Shown: positions 10,501 to 22,170 of the stretch, piece after piece
How the letters are laid out: each line of letters opens with the position of its first letter
Numbering within the stretch: the stretch's first letter is position 1
Source: Zantedeschia hybrid cultivar
Lineage: Eukaryota > Streptophyta > Magnoliopsida > Alismatales > Araceae
Direction of reading: 5' to 3'
Assembly: GCA_030544215.1 (NCBI GenBank)
Contig: JARZZO010000012.1
Span: forward strand, 43,191,194 to 43,255,193
Length of the DNA: 64,000 nucleotides
Position numbers and translations under genes: made by a program
The notes under the pieces: generated by a model
Seen by the model: the letters and a program-made list of their open reading frames with translations, nothing else
The model's database searches: none
Told to the model about the DNA's origin: nothing

Positions 10501-10875
10501 GTGGCCGTTTGATGGTTAGACAGCCACCTGATGGCCGTCTGACATGTGGCCCTCTGTTCAGACGGCCAGGTGATAGTGTGGCCGTTTGATTGTCAACCGG
10601 CCACATGTGTGGCCATCTCAATATATATATTTTAAAAAAAAAACTGTCTGCCAATCAAATGGCCCCTTTTGTGGCCGTCTGATGGTCAGACGGCCACCTG
10701 ATGGCTGTCTGAGTCTGAAGGTCAGATGGTCATAGATGGCCGTCTGATGACCAGACTGTTCAGACAGCCACATTGGTGGCCGTCTGGTGACGGACGGCCA
10801 CCAATGTGGCCGTCTGACTGTTAGACGGCCACAACGATGGCCATCTGACAATCCGGCCACATGTGTGGCCATCTT
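10501..10875. repeat. Dyad array: CAGACGGCCA / TGGCCGTCTG arms, mostly 5-6 nt centres
   Basis: About ten units read CAGACGGCCA, a short variable centre, then TGGCCGTCTG, with scattered substitutions. Centres are mostly 6 nt (CATTGG, CCAATG, CAACGA, CATGTG), sometimes 4 or 5, once 10. Related units lie at 11339-11455 and 47664-47795, on the other side of the nested insertion. They flank the antisense ORF remnants. Confidence 0.75.
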
Positions 10876-11117
10876 ACTAAAAAAAAAAAATTCAATAATA
10901 AACATCTTCTTTCACTTGCCTGTCGTGAATACGAAGTTGATTTTGCCTCTTCGATGACCTCCGTGTCACCTTCATCTTCTGCAGCATCATCGTCTTCGCC
11001 TTTGTCGCTGGCAGCATCTTCCTCATTCCTCACATTCTCTTCACTTCCACCAGCTTCCTGATCCTCTTCAATGCCACTACTGGAGCCGTGGAAGTGTCTC
11101 TCATGCTCCTCCATCAC
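10870..11117 (-). pseudogene. Acidic C-terminal-like segment of the Tat-2 antisense ORF
   Basis: The minus-strand frame is rich in Glu and Asp (EEDAASDKGEDDDAAEDEGD) and ends in dyad repeats. Acidic tails occur in several captured ORFs of Tat elements, but the link to the frame at 11806-12790 is only by orientation and order. It may be the C-terminal part of the same protein or a chance frame in purine-rich DNA. Confidence 0.3.
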
Positions 11118-11338
11118 GAACTCATCACCCGAAGCTAGATTCGGAGGTTGAACTTCATCTTCCTACAGATCATACTAAGTAGACAGCCTCCGGGTACGTC
11201 AAGCACAGTGCTTGGACCTCATGTTCTTCATCCTAGGAGGGCTAGATGATTGGGAGTTGTGGCAAGAGGTGATTGGAGATGAGAAAAGAGTGTTTTCAAA
11301 TGAAAAAGAAAGGGGGGTTCTTATAACTTCCAAAATCA

Positions 11339-11455
11339 AACGGCCAGAGAGTTGGCCATCTGGGCTCATCAGACGTCCAGCCAACTGGCTGTCTAAAGGT
11401 CAGACGGCCAGCACCTGGCCGCCTGATGATCAGACGGCCAGCATCTGGTTCTCCC
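11339..11455. repeat. Dyad units of the CAGACGGCCA type
   Basis: Four units: AAACGGCCA-GAGAGT-TGGCCATCTG, CAGACGTCCA-GCCAAC-TGGCTGTCT, CAGACGGCCA-GCACC-TGGCCGCCTG and CAGACGGCCA-GCATC-TGG. These are the same family as 10501-10875. Confidence 0.75.
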
Positions 11456-11805
11456 TCCTGCTGATCATCTTTATAAAAAAAAAAAGGTGAAATAATAACA
11501 GAAAATTACGGGACAACCCAGAATAATTATTCATATTAAATCATGGGGCAAGCCCGTACATTTATTTATGAAAGAGGAGAGAAGGATTACATCAATCTAG
11601 TTCAGCTGGACGTCGCTGAACAAAATAAGAAGGGACTACTGGACATATCGTCTTGAGATATTCTATGGATCTCAGAATGTGAGCATTGTCTTCCTGCACG
11701 TCCATAATGCCTTTACATCCAACTAAATACTTGCGCTAATGCTTTCATGAACATTTTAATATTTCGGTGTCTTCCTTTGAACCCAAAACCCACAGAAGAA
11801 TCATA

Positions 11806-12790
11806 TCATTTGGTCAATGTTGAGTAAGGGATTTGTCGAGGGAGTCCATACTGAAGATGACAACGGTGAGCCTGATATAACACTGTCTCTATTGCACCAA
11901 CAAGCCAAAGTTCTCGTTTCTCGTTTGTACGCACCTGAAAGACTGTGTTACAGGATATCATGGGAACAAATATAAAGTCTTCTATATTCATGAAGTTCAG
12001 ATGATCCCGCCAGTCGTCCCGAGTTTTCAGATGACATGTTAGGTTATTTATCATGTCTTCAGTTGCAAACAACGATCTCACAGGAAACAAAGCGCTGCGA
12101 CGAAAAATGCAGGATTCGTTTTGTGGCTCTAGTGAAAAATCAAATTCTAGATGCTTTTCCATCCACAGCTGTAGTAGAAAGAGACTCCCTTGAGGCTTTC
12201 CGGCCATGCACATGCTGCTCAATCCACTATACATATGAGCCACAAGAGCATGGGCCACAGGAAATCCCTGCCAAAGTAGAGCAATCACTCAAACATAATC
12301 ATAAGAGAAGACATCACTAGAAGAGGGGAAAAGTAATGTCCCACCGAGGCAAAGACTCAGGCCTCGCATTAGATGCTCAGCATCCACTTTCCAGGAGCTC
12401 ACTTTATCAATAATCCATTTAGCTAGCCGGTTGACTTGACCCTGTTGGCAAGTTATTGATCGGGCCACCGCCTCATCCTGGACTATGTCATTCAAAATCT
12501 CTTCCTAAGGCGGTAGTCCTAGCATGTCATCTTCTTCCAAGTCTTCCCATCCAAACTATAGCTTCACCTCCCCCACTAGTATTGTTGCCTCAAACTCCGA
12601 AAAAATGAAAGTAGGTGTGTGGGGATGCCACAATTCAAGAAGTGCTTCCAATGCATCCCAACTCCACCACATCTTCTCAAGATGCTTGGCAAAAACTACT
12701 GGGCGGATGAGGTGCCATGGAAGCATGAAAGTCAGCATATCAATAATAATGCAATTCATTAAAGTGACCAACCATGTATAGCGGATTTCA
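11806..12790 (-). pseudogene. Decayed antisense ORF, plant-mobile-domain/DUF7745-like
   Basis: A single minus-strand frame of about 320 codons is broken by three stops (12556-12558, about 12505-12507 and 12289-12291). Features that resemble plant mobile domain or DUF7745-type proteins are the order WW.WDALEALLELWHP, then GFPVAHALVAHMYSGL, then a Leu/Trp-rich helix (LFLLQLWMEKHL), and the IP motif near the end. This resemblance is from memory, not a search. Tat-lineage elements are known to carry extra antisense ORFs before the 3' LTR; here the strand is opposite to the LTR at 48093, which fits. The upstream part is separated by the copia B1 insertion. Confidence 0.4.
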
Positions 12791-12890
12791 TGACGTGGGC
12801 CAGGCAACCGTGGCACCGCGTGGAAGAGAAAAAAGTATTTTAATAAGAGGAGAAGAGGAAAGAAGAACAAAGGAAGTGATTTGGCATGTG

Positions 12891-12895
12891 CATAC
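12891..12895. other. TSD CATAC, left of copia B1
   Basis: CATAC directly precedes the LTR end TGTTGGGATC. The same five bases follow the other LTR at 47415-47419. This shows that the two flanks were once continuous. Confidence 0.9.
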
Positions 12896-14475
12896 TGTTG
12901 GGATCCGGGCGGGACGTGAAGAATGCAGCAGAAACAAAAGAAACTCCCGCCCATGCCCGCAGATCCGTTTCGGAACAAAAGCGGTAAAACAAAAAACAAA
13001 CGGGATGATCAAATCACCGTGCGTGGATTTGAATCCGCTTTCGTCTTGGTTCCGTCGAGGCGATGCCGCGAGCTGCACAAGCGTCTGGCCTCCAGCGGTA
13101 TCCACGCGATCCTCTACGGTGGTTCGTCCTTGCTCCCTCGCCCATATCAGCTCGCTCGTTGAAGATTTGTCACCGCAACGATGTCTGAAAACCCACAGAC
13201 GGGAATTCCCGACTTTCGGGAATCGCGCGCAGCAGAGACGAAGACTATGCCGGCGCCTCGAACTGGGGCGCCCAAAGGAGGAGGAGAGAGAAAGGGGGGA
13301 CAGCCAGCATGGGGAAACCCTGGAGCTTGGCCCAAGGTTTCTCAACAACGCGTATATATTAAGTTGGCACGATTTTTCACAAAAGTCCCTGACTTAATAT
13401 AAATCTCACTTAAATACCACCGACTGAGAACCTTATTGCGTGTGACCCTCTAGGCCCATTAACCAGTCCCGTTTTTCAGCTTGTTAAGTCTAATAACTAA
13501 TTATTGACCTATTGTAATTAATTAATATCTAGATATTAACTAATTACTTAACCGAATTAACATCTCATGTAAATTCGGTTGGACTTCTGATCAAGTTGGG
13601 TGCCAAGCAACACTGTATGATCCCGAAAGGTAATGGGGTTCAACAACCCACTTATGGAATCTATCCGTCCACAGTTACCACATGACTATAATCTTCGTTT
13701 GCACAATGCTCTCAAATTAACCTAGGGTATGGTCAACTGTCAAACCGTAGATAGTCAACTCACTTGAATTAGACTATGTTGTACAATATCTGAAAACACC
13801 TTTTCTGATATTGTTCCTGCTCTGGCCAGAGACTTCTGCGGATCTATTCTAGAGCATTCTCTCTCCAGTTACCTGAGAGTGAACGATCCTTTATTGAACA
13901 CACAATTAACTTCGAAGGTCTTTCGCTGGACCCGATCTTTGACTATTGGAGATCCCGTGGATAGGGATTCGTAGGTCAAAGTCAAAGTCTAGAAATCCAC
14001 CGACAAGGTGTCTTTAAAATCTCAAGTCCAAGGATCAACCACGCAACTGTGACGATGAATCAAGCTGGTTGACAGTCAGGTAAATTACCATTCGGCGATT
14101 TATGTGGGATCAGTTCAGTGAACTCATTCCCCAATGAGCACTTACAGGTTTACCATTGTATCTCCACATAAGTGACTAACGAGATCAGTCACCCTCATTA
14201 TATGAGCTGGAATAACTTGTACTAGTCTTACCAAATGTTTGATGTCCTTCTCAAACATCCTACGATTAGAAACAATTAAGAATATGTGTTTATAAGTCAT
14301 CAGTCTCATTATTATGATCTCATCATAATCCGATGATTATTGCACACATTCATGGACTTCATTATGCGTAATTACAAAATATGCCAATCTACATAATGAA
14401 TTTAATGTCATTTTTTAGTGAATCAGATTGAAATATGTGCCTTATGATTAGCTTAAAGGACACCTATATCCATCA
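12896..14475 (-). mobile_element. B1 left LTR (3' LTR in element sense)
   Basis: It runs from TGTTGGGATCCGGGCGGG to CACCTATATCCATCA and is the reverse complement of the B2 LTR type (TGATGGATATAGGTG … CCCAACA). Length is 1,580 bases against 1,581 for the partner at 45834-47414. All frames inside, such as 12774-13397, are non-genic. Confidence 0.92.
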
Positions 14476-17159
14476 ATCTCCCACTTGGACTCAAGCCAAC
14501 CACCTTCGCATTTGATGTCCATTAAATCTAAGTGATGCTCACATAAAGTCTGTGACTAAGACTTAGTCAGGGATCTACTAAATTATCTACAAATAGAATA
14601 TTTTCATTACGTTATTTCCTCTTAATCCTATGTCTTTAAACTTGTGAAAGAGCCTCAGAATGTTCTGCAACTTCTGATGAGACCATAGCTCGACCACAAA
14701 ATTGATTGCTCCCATTGTTGTCCTACAACAACGGGACTTTATCAGAGGCCTTTTAGAACTACATCTAGCTCAGATATGAACTCTTTCATCCATACTATTG
14801 CAATAACAGTATCACTTATTTATGTCGTCATCTTAATATCGAGTTCTGGGTTGGATCATTTCCAATCTATTCTTTTCTTATTAAAAGGTTAAACCCATGA
14901 TTTGATTTAAAATTTGAGTCAGTGTGACCTCATAATTTCAAATCATCATCTCCATATACATGAGTGCATCCTTAGCACTTCTCAAGTGCTTAGTGATATA
15001 TTTCACTCCATCTATCAAGGTTTCCCTGTATCCTTTAAGGAAATTTTTCCTTAAAGAGATAAATACCATATCTCAACAATTGAGACTTATAATAGAATTT
15101 ATGCCAAACATTTTGACATACAGGTCAATGTAATATCTCCACCATTCTATCTTAATAGATTTGTAGTTTCAATGCATGGGATGTTATAACCAAACCTATT
15201 ATAGAAGAAAATATGGTTAATAATGTTTTTACTGATAGTAACATCATGATGTCATTCTCAATGACTTTGATGTTATTATCACAAAGTATTACTAAAGAAA
15301 CCATACTCCCACTGTCCTCTTTGAATACACACAGTCCGTGATCATTTTTAATGATCACGTAATATTTAACCATTAAGTCAAAAACTCTTATTACAATTTT
15401 GGAAAGCTTTAGCTTGATTCAAATAGATTTTTAAAATCATAGCTTATTTTCTATATATTCTAAAAGTTTTAAAGGTGTATCATATATATCTTTTCCTCAA
15501 TCATATTAAGAGAACGCTTTTCATATCTAACTACCATCATTTCATCATTATGATAGACAGTATTGACAAGTAAAATTCTAATAAACTTATTAATAGTAAC
15601 TACTGAGAAAAACTTGTCTTAGTCAACATTTTGACGTTGACTATTTTCTTCAGTTTACCAGATAAGTTTTAAGTAGTCAATTTATACTAATCTTCATTAT
15701 TTTGCTTCTTTAGGTACAATACCCTCTAGCAATACTATCAAGTTCTGAACTCAATAATAGTTATGGACTATGGCTTAGAATTCTTAACTTCTTACCAATA
15801 TTAAACTTGTAATGACAGAGAGCATCATCATATATTTTAGATCATAATCTATATCTTTGAGCTCCTCTCATGTGTGTTATGAGTGGTTTCAAACAACTAA
15901 AGATTATCTAATAATCTTATGTTAATTTGTTGGTCTAGAACATCTTCTAGTTTTATCAGCTCCCACTGTCTTCTCTGAAGACATATTCCTCATTGTAGAA
16001 GACAACTTTCATGATAATAATTATTTCATTATCGTCTGGCCAATAAATATAATATCCAAAATCTTTGGACATCTCACAAATTTATACGAGGGTATAACTT
16101 GACTTTAAAATCATGTTTATTTATAATTCACATCTCATATGAATTATTTTATTTTCATATCTTATATGGACATTGACTCATTTGGAACCATCTGTAAAGT
16201 ATGAACATCTAATGTTCGTACTCATATTTACGAGAATATAAGAATTAGGCAAATCTTATTATAATAGCACTACATCTAATAAAGTAATATTCCTCAATAT
16301 ATCATATCGCTATGATATGTAATGAGGATTAACTGAGAGAAGATACTTTTATCATTTTAATAATATGAGTGAATCATATACTCAAGTATTAATTTTCTTG
16401 ATCAAATCAAAGAATTCAAATACTCTTTCTATTACTCACTTCATCTTGATCTTCTACCTTAATCTCTCAAATGCATTCGATTTGTACTTCAGTAAGTACA
16501 TATAGTCTAATCTTTCTAAGAATAAACTATTAAGGTAAGTCAATAGAAATGATTATCTTTGGCCTTAAGAAGATATTGGGCTATTTACATCAATATGTAT
16601 TAGCACCAATAATTTCTTATTGTACAACCTTGTGTACAATGCTATAGAAAATCAAGATTCAAACAGTTCATTTCTATAGGAGACTTGTAACCATTCATCA
16701 CATGAGATGTCACATTAAGAATCTATAGTGCATCCACTGACTTTAAAATCTTATCGAACAACTATTGTTCCTTTTTAGTCAATGTTATAATCTTTGATAT
16801 CTTATGAAACAAAATAACAATTATTCAGTTTCATATTAAACTCCTATAGATATACAAAGATTTACTGTTTGACAGTAATCTATGCATATCTTGAACAATT
16901 GTTGAGTCTAAGTCAACACTTATATTTTTTCGATTTCCCTTTACTTGTCTAAGTCTGCATACTATCGCAAATATGAGAATTATTTCCAACATCTCATATT
17001 GGAGACGCTAATTATCCAATAGATATGAAAAAGTTTGATAATAAGAATATCTGAAATATCTTTCAAGTTTCATATTCGTTTTGCTTTTACTACTATCAAT
17101 ATATTGGTTGCAGTGGGAGAACTGCTACCTTCCTCTTTCAGCTTACTTGCCTTTCTTCT

Positions 17160-17345
17160 TTCCAGGTGTAGGTTCGATCGTTTAAAATCTTACTACTTTC
17201 CTTTCTCAAAGAGACATCATGAATACCTCTTCATCTTGATCTATCCAAGTAAGAGATTTTATGACAATTATTGTCTTTCAAAAAAGGCATACCATGAATA
17301 GCTCTTTTCCTTGGTCTATCCAAGTAAGAGAATTCATGATATTTG
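17160..17345 (-). repeat. B1 tandem duplication replacing central gag
   Basis: Two diverged units of about 65-75 bp each contain CTATCCAAGTAAGAGA (reverse complement TCTCTTACTTGGATAG). B2 has the same duplication at 28205-28342. It lies where the capsid domain would be expected, just before a degraded zinc-knuckle region. Confidence 0.6.
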
Positions 17346-17634
17346 ACTAGAATAGTGACTTTCATTTGGCCCTGAAGATATTCTTCAGAGTTTTCTAGTC
17401 AATCTGAATATGATATTGGCATCCAATATGCCAAATCTTGAATTAATAGACGACATTTTAGTGAACGAAGGAAATAACGTGATTTAAACAGATAGTTCTT
17501 ATAATTCAATTATGGTCTTTTATCTTGAATTATTTCTCACTATTTTTTGACAGACTGTATAACCTTCAAGTGTACATAACAGAAGACTCCAACAGTCTCC
17601 TAATGAGGATCAGAATCTCCAAGAATCATAATAT

Positions 17635-17965
17635 AACCTTGGGTAAACACATAGTATCATACCATTATCTTAGAGCAACCATCTCATGGTAATTACAACT
17701 CCTTTCAATATCTAATCTTATTTCAGCTCCCAAGTATTTAATGGTCCCAGGTAAACACAGTAGACCATTATCACTGGTCTAAGTTTTACCATCAATACGT
17801 AACAGAGTAGAGTAAGAATGTAGCTCCCGGATAAATGCGAGGATAGCTACATCGTTCTTCTATCCGATTTCAAGACATCATAATGCCACAGTTAATAGTC
17901 ATTTCATCAGATGGTGGCAGATCTCGGGTAAACACATAGAAACTGCCATCATTGAATCAAGTTCT
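17635..17965 (-). promoter_or_regulatory. B1 leader: four hairpins with family-B core
   Basis: On the minus strand the core TGTTTACCCGG, or a variant, occurs four times (near 17646, 17755, 17827 and 17932), each between pairing arms, e.g. ATAATGGTC / GACCATTA and GATGTAGCT / AGCTACATT. The positions match the four TTGTGCTATCCACAA hairpins of family A. Confidence 0.6.
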
Positions 17966-18073
17966 AAAAACTATATTGATGGAGAGCCACGCGGTGCATT
18001 TTAATGACTCGTGCTCTAACTTAGACTTTATGTTGAAGGTTTTTGCTTATTTTATGTTGGTCTCATCCTAGGT

Positions 18074-18078
18074 GATAG
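18074..18078. other. TSD GATAG, left of the gag-only chromovirus
   Basis: GATAG precedes TGTAATGACC at 18079 and is repeated at 43370-43374 after the other LTR (…CCTTACA). The joined flanks form a hairpin-prone sequence of the B leader. Confidence 0.92.
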
Positions 18079-20591
18079 TGTAATGACCCGCCATCCTATA
18101 ATCGGAAACCCGATTACTAAATGGGTATCGGATCATTATCTACGGATTTACACCCGGATCTCATACGACACGTCTGGAGAAGTAAGCGTTAAACAAGGTT
18201 AAATATAACAATCTCACAGACTTCAAGGAAAGTACAAGCGCACAGGAAGGAAATTAATAATGTCCGTACACAGTCCAACAATAATTACATGGTCTAAGAA
18301 ATTAAATAAGTACAGGCAGAAGCAAAGTACAATAACATCGGGGCATACCCCCAAACTGAGATAGCTACTGGCCCGCACAGCAAGGAAAACACCATGTGCC
18401 GCCACTCGCCAAGAAGTCCACACCTAAAACCGCAGGGAGTGAGCCACACAAGAATTGGGCTCAGTAGGGATCATCCGATCACCGCCTCGCACACACACAC
18501 GAGCAAGTGCAACAATACGGAAATGAAGGCAAGTTAATTAAAGCAATAAATGCAGTTCCTAAATACCGATATGAGACATATGTATCCATAATGCAACAGG
18601 CACAATTCTAAGCAATTCAAGTAACCCGACTCAACACCACAGTTCGTAACCAAAGATCCGGCTAAACACTCAAACCACACTGTCGACCGCACACAAACGT
18701 CGTCTCACAACACAACCAACACCCACGCCTGTCCACCCCTACGATGTTCCGGACACCGTAGGGTGAGGCAGTGAGCTAACTAGGACTGACTGGGACTAGT
18801 GAACCACCACTACCTAGTCACGTATGCACACAAGCAGTCTAGACCACTGTCCTATCGACCGGACTTCCCTCAATGCCAGGCCTAGGCGCTTCGAGAGGGC
18901 CCTAGGGACCGGTGAAACCCCCCTCAAGACGAAGCTATAGGGACTACCTGTAACCCTAACCTCTCGGGTCACATCAGGCCAAAGGGCGAAGGGTACCACT
19001 CGTAACCTCGATATCTCAGGTTACATCAGGCCCAGTGGCGAAAGGGTAAAATCCAGCAGCACCACACCCAGCTCCACAGTAAGAAACACGCCGGAAACTG
19101 ATACGACAAACTAGGAAAACACCGACCCGCTGAGACCAAACAGTAACCCCTCGGATAGCGCGCAGGCTACTCCGGCCCGACTGGCTCTAGGTGGTTCTAC
19201 TTCCCCCAGCCATAGGTGAAACACTAACATGTACCCCTCCCACACCGGTACGGCAACATTGCTACACAGACACCGTGTCCCTCCCACACCGACACAAAGT
19301 GTCAAATGCAAACCACAATTATTCTAGCTCCACAATCGCATAAACATACACACGATGCGATCCCGATCATACAGAAATCCTCGGCCTCGATGTATGATTT
19401 TAAGCATGCACTTTAATCGAACTATCTAACAGTGTAAACACATGTTAATATCATGAATTAATGTGATTCTGTCTTGAATCCCGTCGCCCGTGGCTGACGT
19501 CATTCAAGCATCCTAAACTGGTTCATATAAAGTCGACCTCGGAATATGGCCTAAAATGCGTCGCCCTTCGCAGCCGCCTTTCAAAAGGCGTCGCTGTCCC
19601 TGGACGTTATTTGAGCCAGAGACAGAACCCTCTCATCTCGGTTAAAGTGCATCTCCTTCGGCAGCCACCTTTCAAAAGGCATCGCTGTCCGAAGACGCCT
19701 TTTAACTCTAACAGACAGGTTCTTCCCTCGGCCTCCCGAGTTATAATTTTGGGATTTCTCCCCCAAAAACGCACCAAAACACAACAAAAATAGGGAAGGA
19801 GGAGGAGAATCCATTTAACCTCATGAAACACACTAATTCCCCTTTTCATAAAAATGACTATTTTCCATTAAAAAGCCCCTTTAAACATGCTCATTCTACC
19901 TAAATCTTCATACACATCGCATGCTTCAAAGCGGAAAACACAAATGATACAAACAAATTACATGCAAGGATCGTTCCCCTATCGGTCAGTTGAAATCCTC
20001 CTAACTCCGTGCCGCCGAACCGCCGCACTGCAAACTGCCGTCGGTACCGCCGTGGATGCCATCACTCTGCCGGGACGTCGGCCGCCGCCCGGAGAATGAA
20101 GTGCCGTGGAGGAGGTGGTGGTGGTAGTGGTGAGAGGTGGAGAGGTGGTGGAGTGGTGGAAGAGGAAGAAAGGGGAGGGGAAAGGAAAGAGACAAACAAA
20201 GAGGGTTGGAGAGAGGGAAGAGAGAGAGTGAGAAGGAGAGAATGAGAGAAAGGAGGGGAGGCTCACGGGGTCAAACTGAAACTGGTTAAAACGCGTCGTG
20301 CTAGACAGACGCCTTTCATGTGACATGACGGGGTCGTACTCTGACAGAATGTCTGAAACGTGTCGTCCATCCAGGACGCCGTTCAGACGACAAGACAAGG
20401 GCCGTACTCTCGCGGCCCAAAGCCAGCCCACGTGGCACAACAGCAATCCAGCTAAATGGCGTCCATACAGCAAGACGCCATTCTAAAGGCGTCGTGCACC
20501 CCAAACATCATTTAGAAGGCACACCCTAGACCCATCAGGGCCCAAACCAGGGGGTCCGGCTCGAAACCGACCTGAATCCTCAATCCTTACA
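18079..20591 (-). mobile_element. Left LTR of the gag-only element
   Basis: It runs from TGTAATGACCCGCC to CTCAATCCTTACA, 2,513 bases. The right LTR (22171-23173 plus 41863-43369) is 2,510 bases. The first 110 bases differ at about 5 places, so the copy is not very young. It contains nine dyad units. Frames at 19979-20473 and others are by-products. Confidence 0.92.
19476..20514. repeat. Nine 32-bp dyads (11 bp arm, 10 nt centre, 11 bp arm) in the gag-only LTR
   Basis: Unit starts are 19476, 19552, 19582, 19643, 19673, 20287, 20354, 20453 and 20483. The arms follow TRAAWNGCGTC / GACGCCNTTYA, with some mutated arms (e.g. GCCACCTTTCA, AACATCATTTA). The centre is exactly 10 nt in all nine, with different sequences (GCCCGTGGCT, GCTGTCCCTG, GTGCTAGACA and so on). 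Three pairs overlap by 2 bp, so their starts are 30 bp apart. Confidence 0.85.
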
Positions 20592-20609
20592 TACTCTCCC
20601 CTTTAAAAG
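20592..20609 (-). other. Polypurine tract of the gag-only element
   Basis: On the minus strand this reads CTTTTAAAGGGGAGAGTA directly before the LTR start TGTAAGGATTGAGG. C2 has the matching tract at 53144-53160. Confidence 0.8.
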
Positions 20610-20975
20610 AATTTCGTCCTCGAAATTGTAACCGCTCAAACGATAACCACAGTCAACAATTCCACGCTGGCAACATGGATTACATCAATCACCCTTACTG
20701 ATCACACTCTTACACGGGGCTCCGTATAACCGGTCGATCTCATCAATCACTAAGTTAACTATGTTCTACGATTCTGCCAAAACTGATAGATTGATATAAC
20801 CATTCATTAGCCTTACGAGGCACATATTACAAAATTGATTCTCCACCATGTCCAAAATACATAAAAAGTGCTATAAGAGTTTACAACTTAAAAGACAAGA
20901 TAAAAGTATTCATCTAGCCCAGCATCTCGAACCTCTTCTAAGAGAACACACAACACCACTCTAGGTCCTGGGCTT

Positions 20976-22019
20976 CTACTGACCACTCGGCTCCTGACAT
21001 GTCTTATTCTTCTGGGGACAGTTCCTCACAAGATGTCCCTTTCTACCACAGCCAAAACAGCTACCAGTGACCAATGGACATATCCGATTGCCATGTTTCC
21101 TATCACAATGGGGACAATGATCCACCGCATCCTGTCTCGCTTCCTGCTGTCTGCTAGCCACAATCTACATCTGCCGAACCGAACCGTCTTCATCCTCGTC
21201 ATAAAGCATCCCCTGGAATCTTGACCCAAAGGAACTCGAACCGTCTGTCGAAAGAATCGTTAACTTGTTCTTGCTTTGTTGCTTCCCTCGTGCTGACCGC
21301 TCCAACTCTTTCGCCATTTGTTGGAACTGAGTCTCCACTGCTGTTGCACACCGAACTACTGATGCAAGATCACTACAACAATGAGATGCTACCATTCCCC
21401 TCAGATCGTACCGGAGTCTAGCCACAAATCTCTCCGTTCGACGTTCCTCATGTTCAGATATGTGTGTAACAAACCTTCCGAGAGCCATAAACTTCATCTA
21501 ATATTCTAGAACTGACATATCATTCTGTACCAATTCCATAAACTCCCTTTCCTTGGCCTTCCGAACATGCCTCGGAAAGTACTGTCCACTAAACTCTCTC
21601 ACGAATATCTCCCAAGGAATCTCTCTCAAGGACCTATCTGAAAACATCATTCTCTTGATGGTAACCCACCAATCATAGGCATTGTCTTTCAACAGATAGG
21701 TTGCCAACACAGTCTTGTCATTCTCAGCACACTCAAGAATATCGAATGCCTTCTCCACCTCCCTAATCCAATGAGCTACCTCGTCTGGGATAGGTTGACC
21801 CGTAAAAGAAGGGGTCTTCAACTTCAAGAACCGCTCCATTACCGTGGACTGACCACCTCGGGAATTGGATCCCTCACCACCATCTCCCGGTTGGTATCTA
21901 GACATTGTCCCAATCATAGCTTCCATGAAACGATCCACATTATGCCCCTCTGCCCCCGAACTACCATTGTCAGCTCCCGTACTACGAACCAATAGAACTC
22001 TCCTCTTTGGTGCCATCAC
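20976..22019 (-). pseudogene. gag: Chromovirus gag with in-frame stops
   Basis: The start is MAPKRRVLLVRS at 22019, about 135 bases from the primer site. The frame runs 348 codons to the stop after the zinc knuckle. It holds a retrotransposon capsid region (FLKLKTPSFTGQP, then KDNAYDWWVTIKRM, then GQYFPRHVRKAKEREFMELV) and a CX2CX4HX4C knuckle (CFGCGRKGHLVRNC) near the C-terminus. TAG codons interrupt it at 21498-21500 (CAG in C2) and 21165-21167. Nothing homologous to protease or pol follows; the frame ends and the polypurine tract comes about 370 bases later. Compared with C2 Gag the match is clear over the capsid region. Confidence 0.88.
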
Positions 22020-22155
22020 TATTCTATAAACACAAAAATCTAAACAAGCACGTCAAAACCTATTAATCTATGCCAGCAGCCATCGCCCATACAGACTCAT
22101 ACTTATTGTTGGACTACGATATCTAACCTAGTTTATCACATACTCGACCAGACTG

Positions 22156-22168
22156 GGCTCTGATACCA
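22156..22168 (-). other. Primer-binding site, tRNA-iMet type (gag-only element)
   Basis: The reverse complement is TGGTATCAGAGCC, the usual complement of the initiator tRNA 3' end. It lies two bases from the LTR start at 22171. Confidence 0.92.
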
Positions 22169-22170
22169 TC

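Larger units (their letters stand above)
14476..18073 (-). pseudogene. B1 decayed pol (RT, RNase H part)
   Basis: The segment 15152-15373 translates to a chain that aligns with the A1 RT around YVDD (IIKNDHGLCVFKEDSGS … IKVIENDIMM). At the YVDD position (15272-15283) it reads CDNN, so both catalytic Asp positions are unusable. Elsewhere frames are broken throughout. The gag start homologous to A (ATGTCGTCTATT on the minus strand) is near 17460, and the codon aligned with Trp of SDWFRS reads TGA at 17399-17401. The leftmost bases (14477-14490) are the polypurine tract. Confidence 0.75.

Noticed and set aside
12774..13397. 207-codon and 186-codon frames on both strands
   Set aside because: They lie within the B1 LTR and recur, altered, in every LTR of the family; they show no domain and break in other copies.
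19979..20473. 164-codon minus-strand frame in the gag-only LTR
   Set aside because: It is conserved only because both LTRs are copies; the sequence is a Ser/Thr/Pro-rich run over purine-rich DNA, with no domain.
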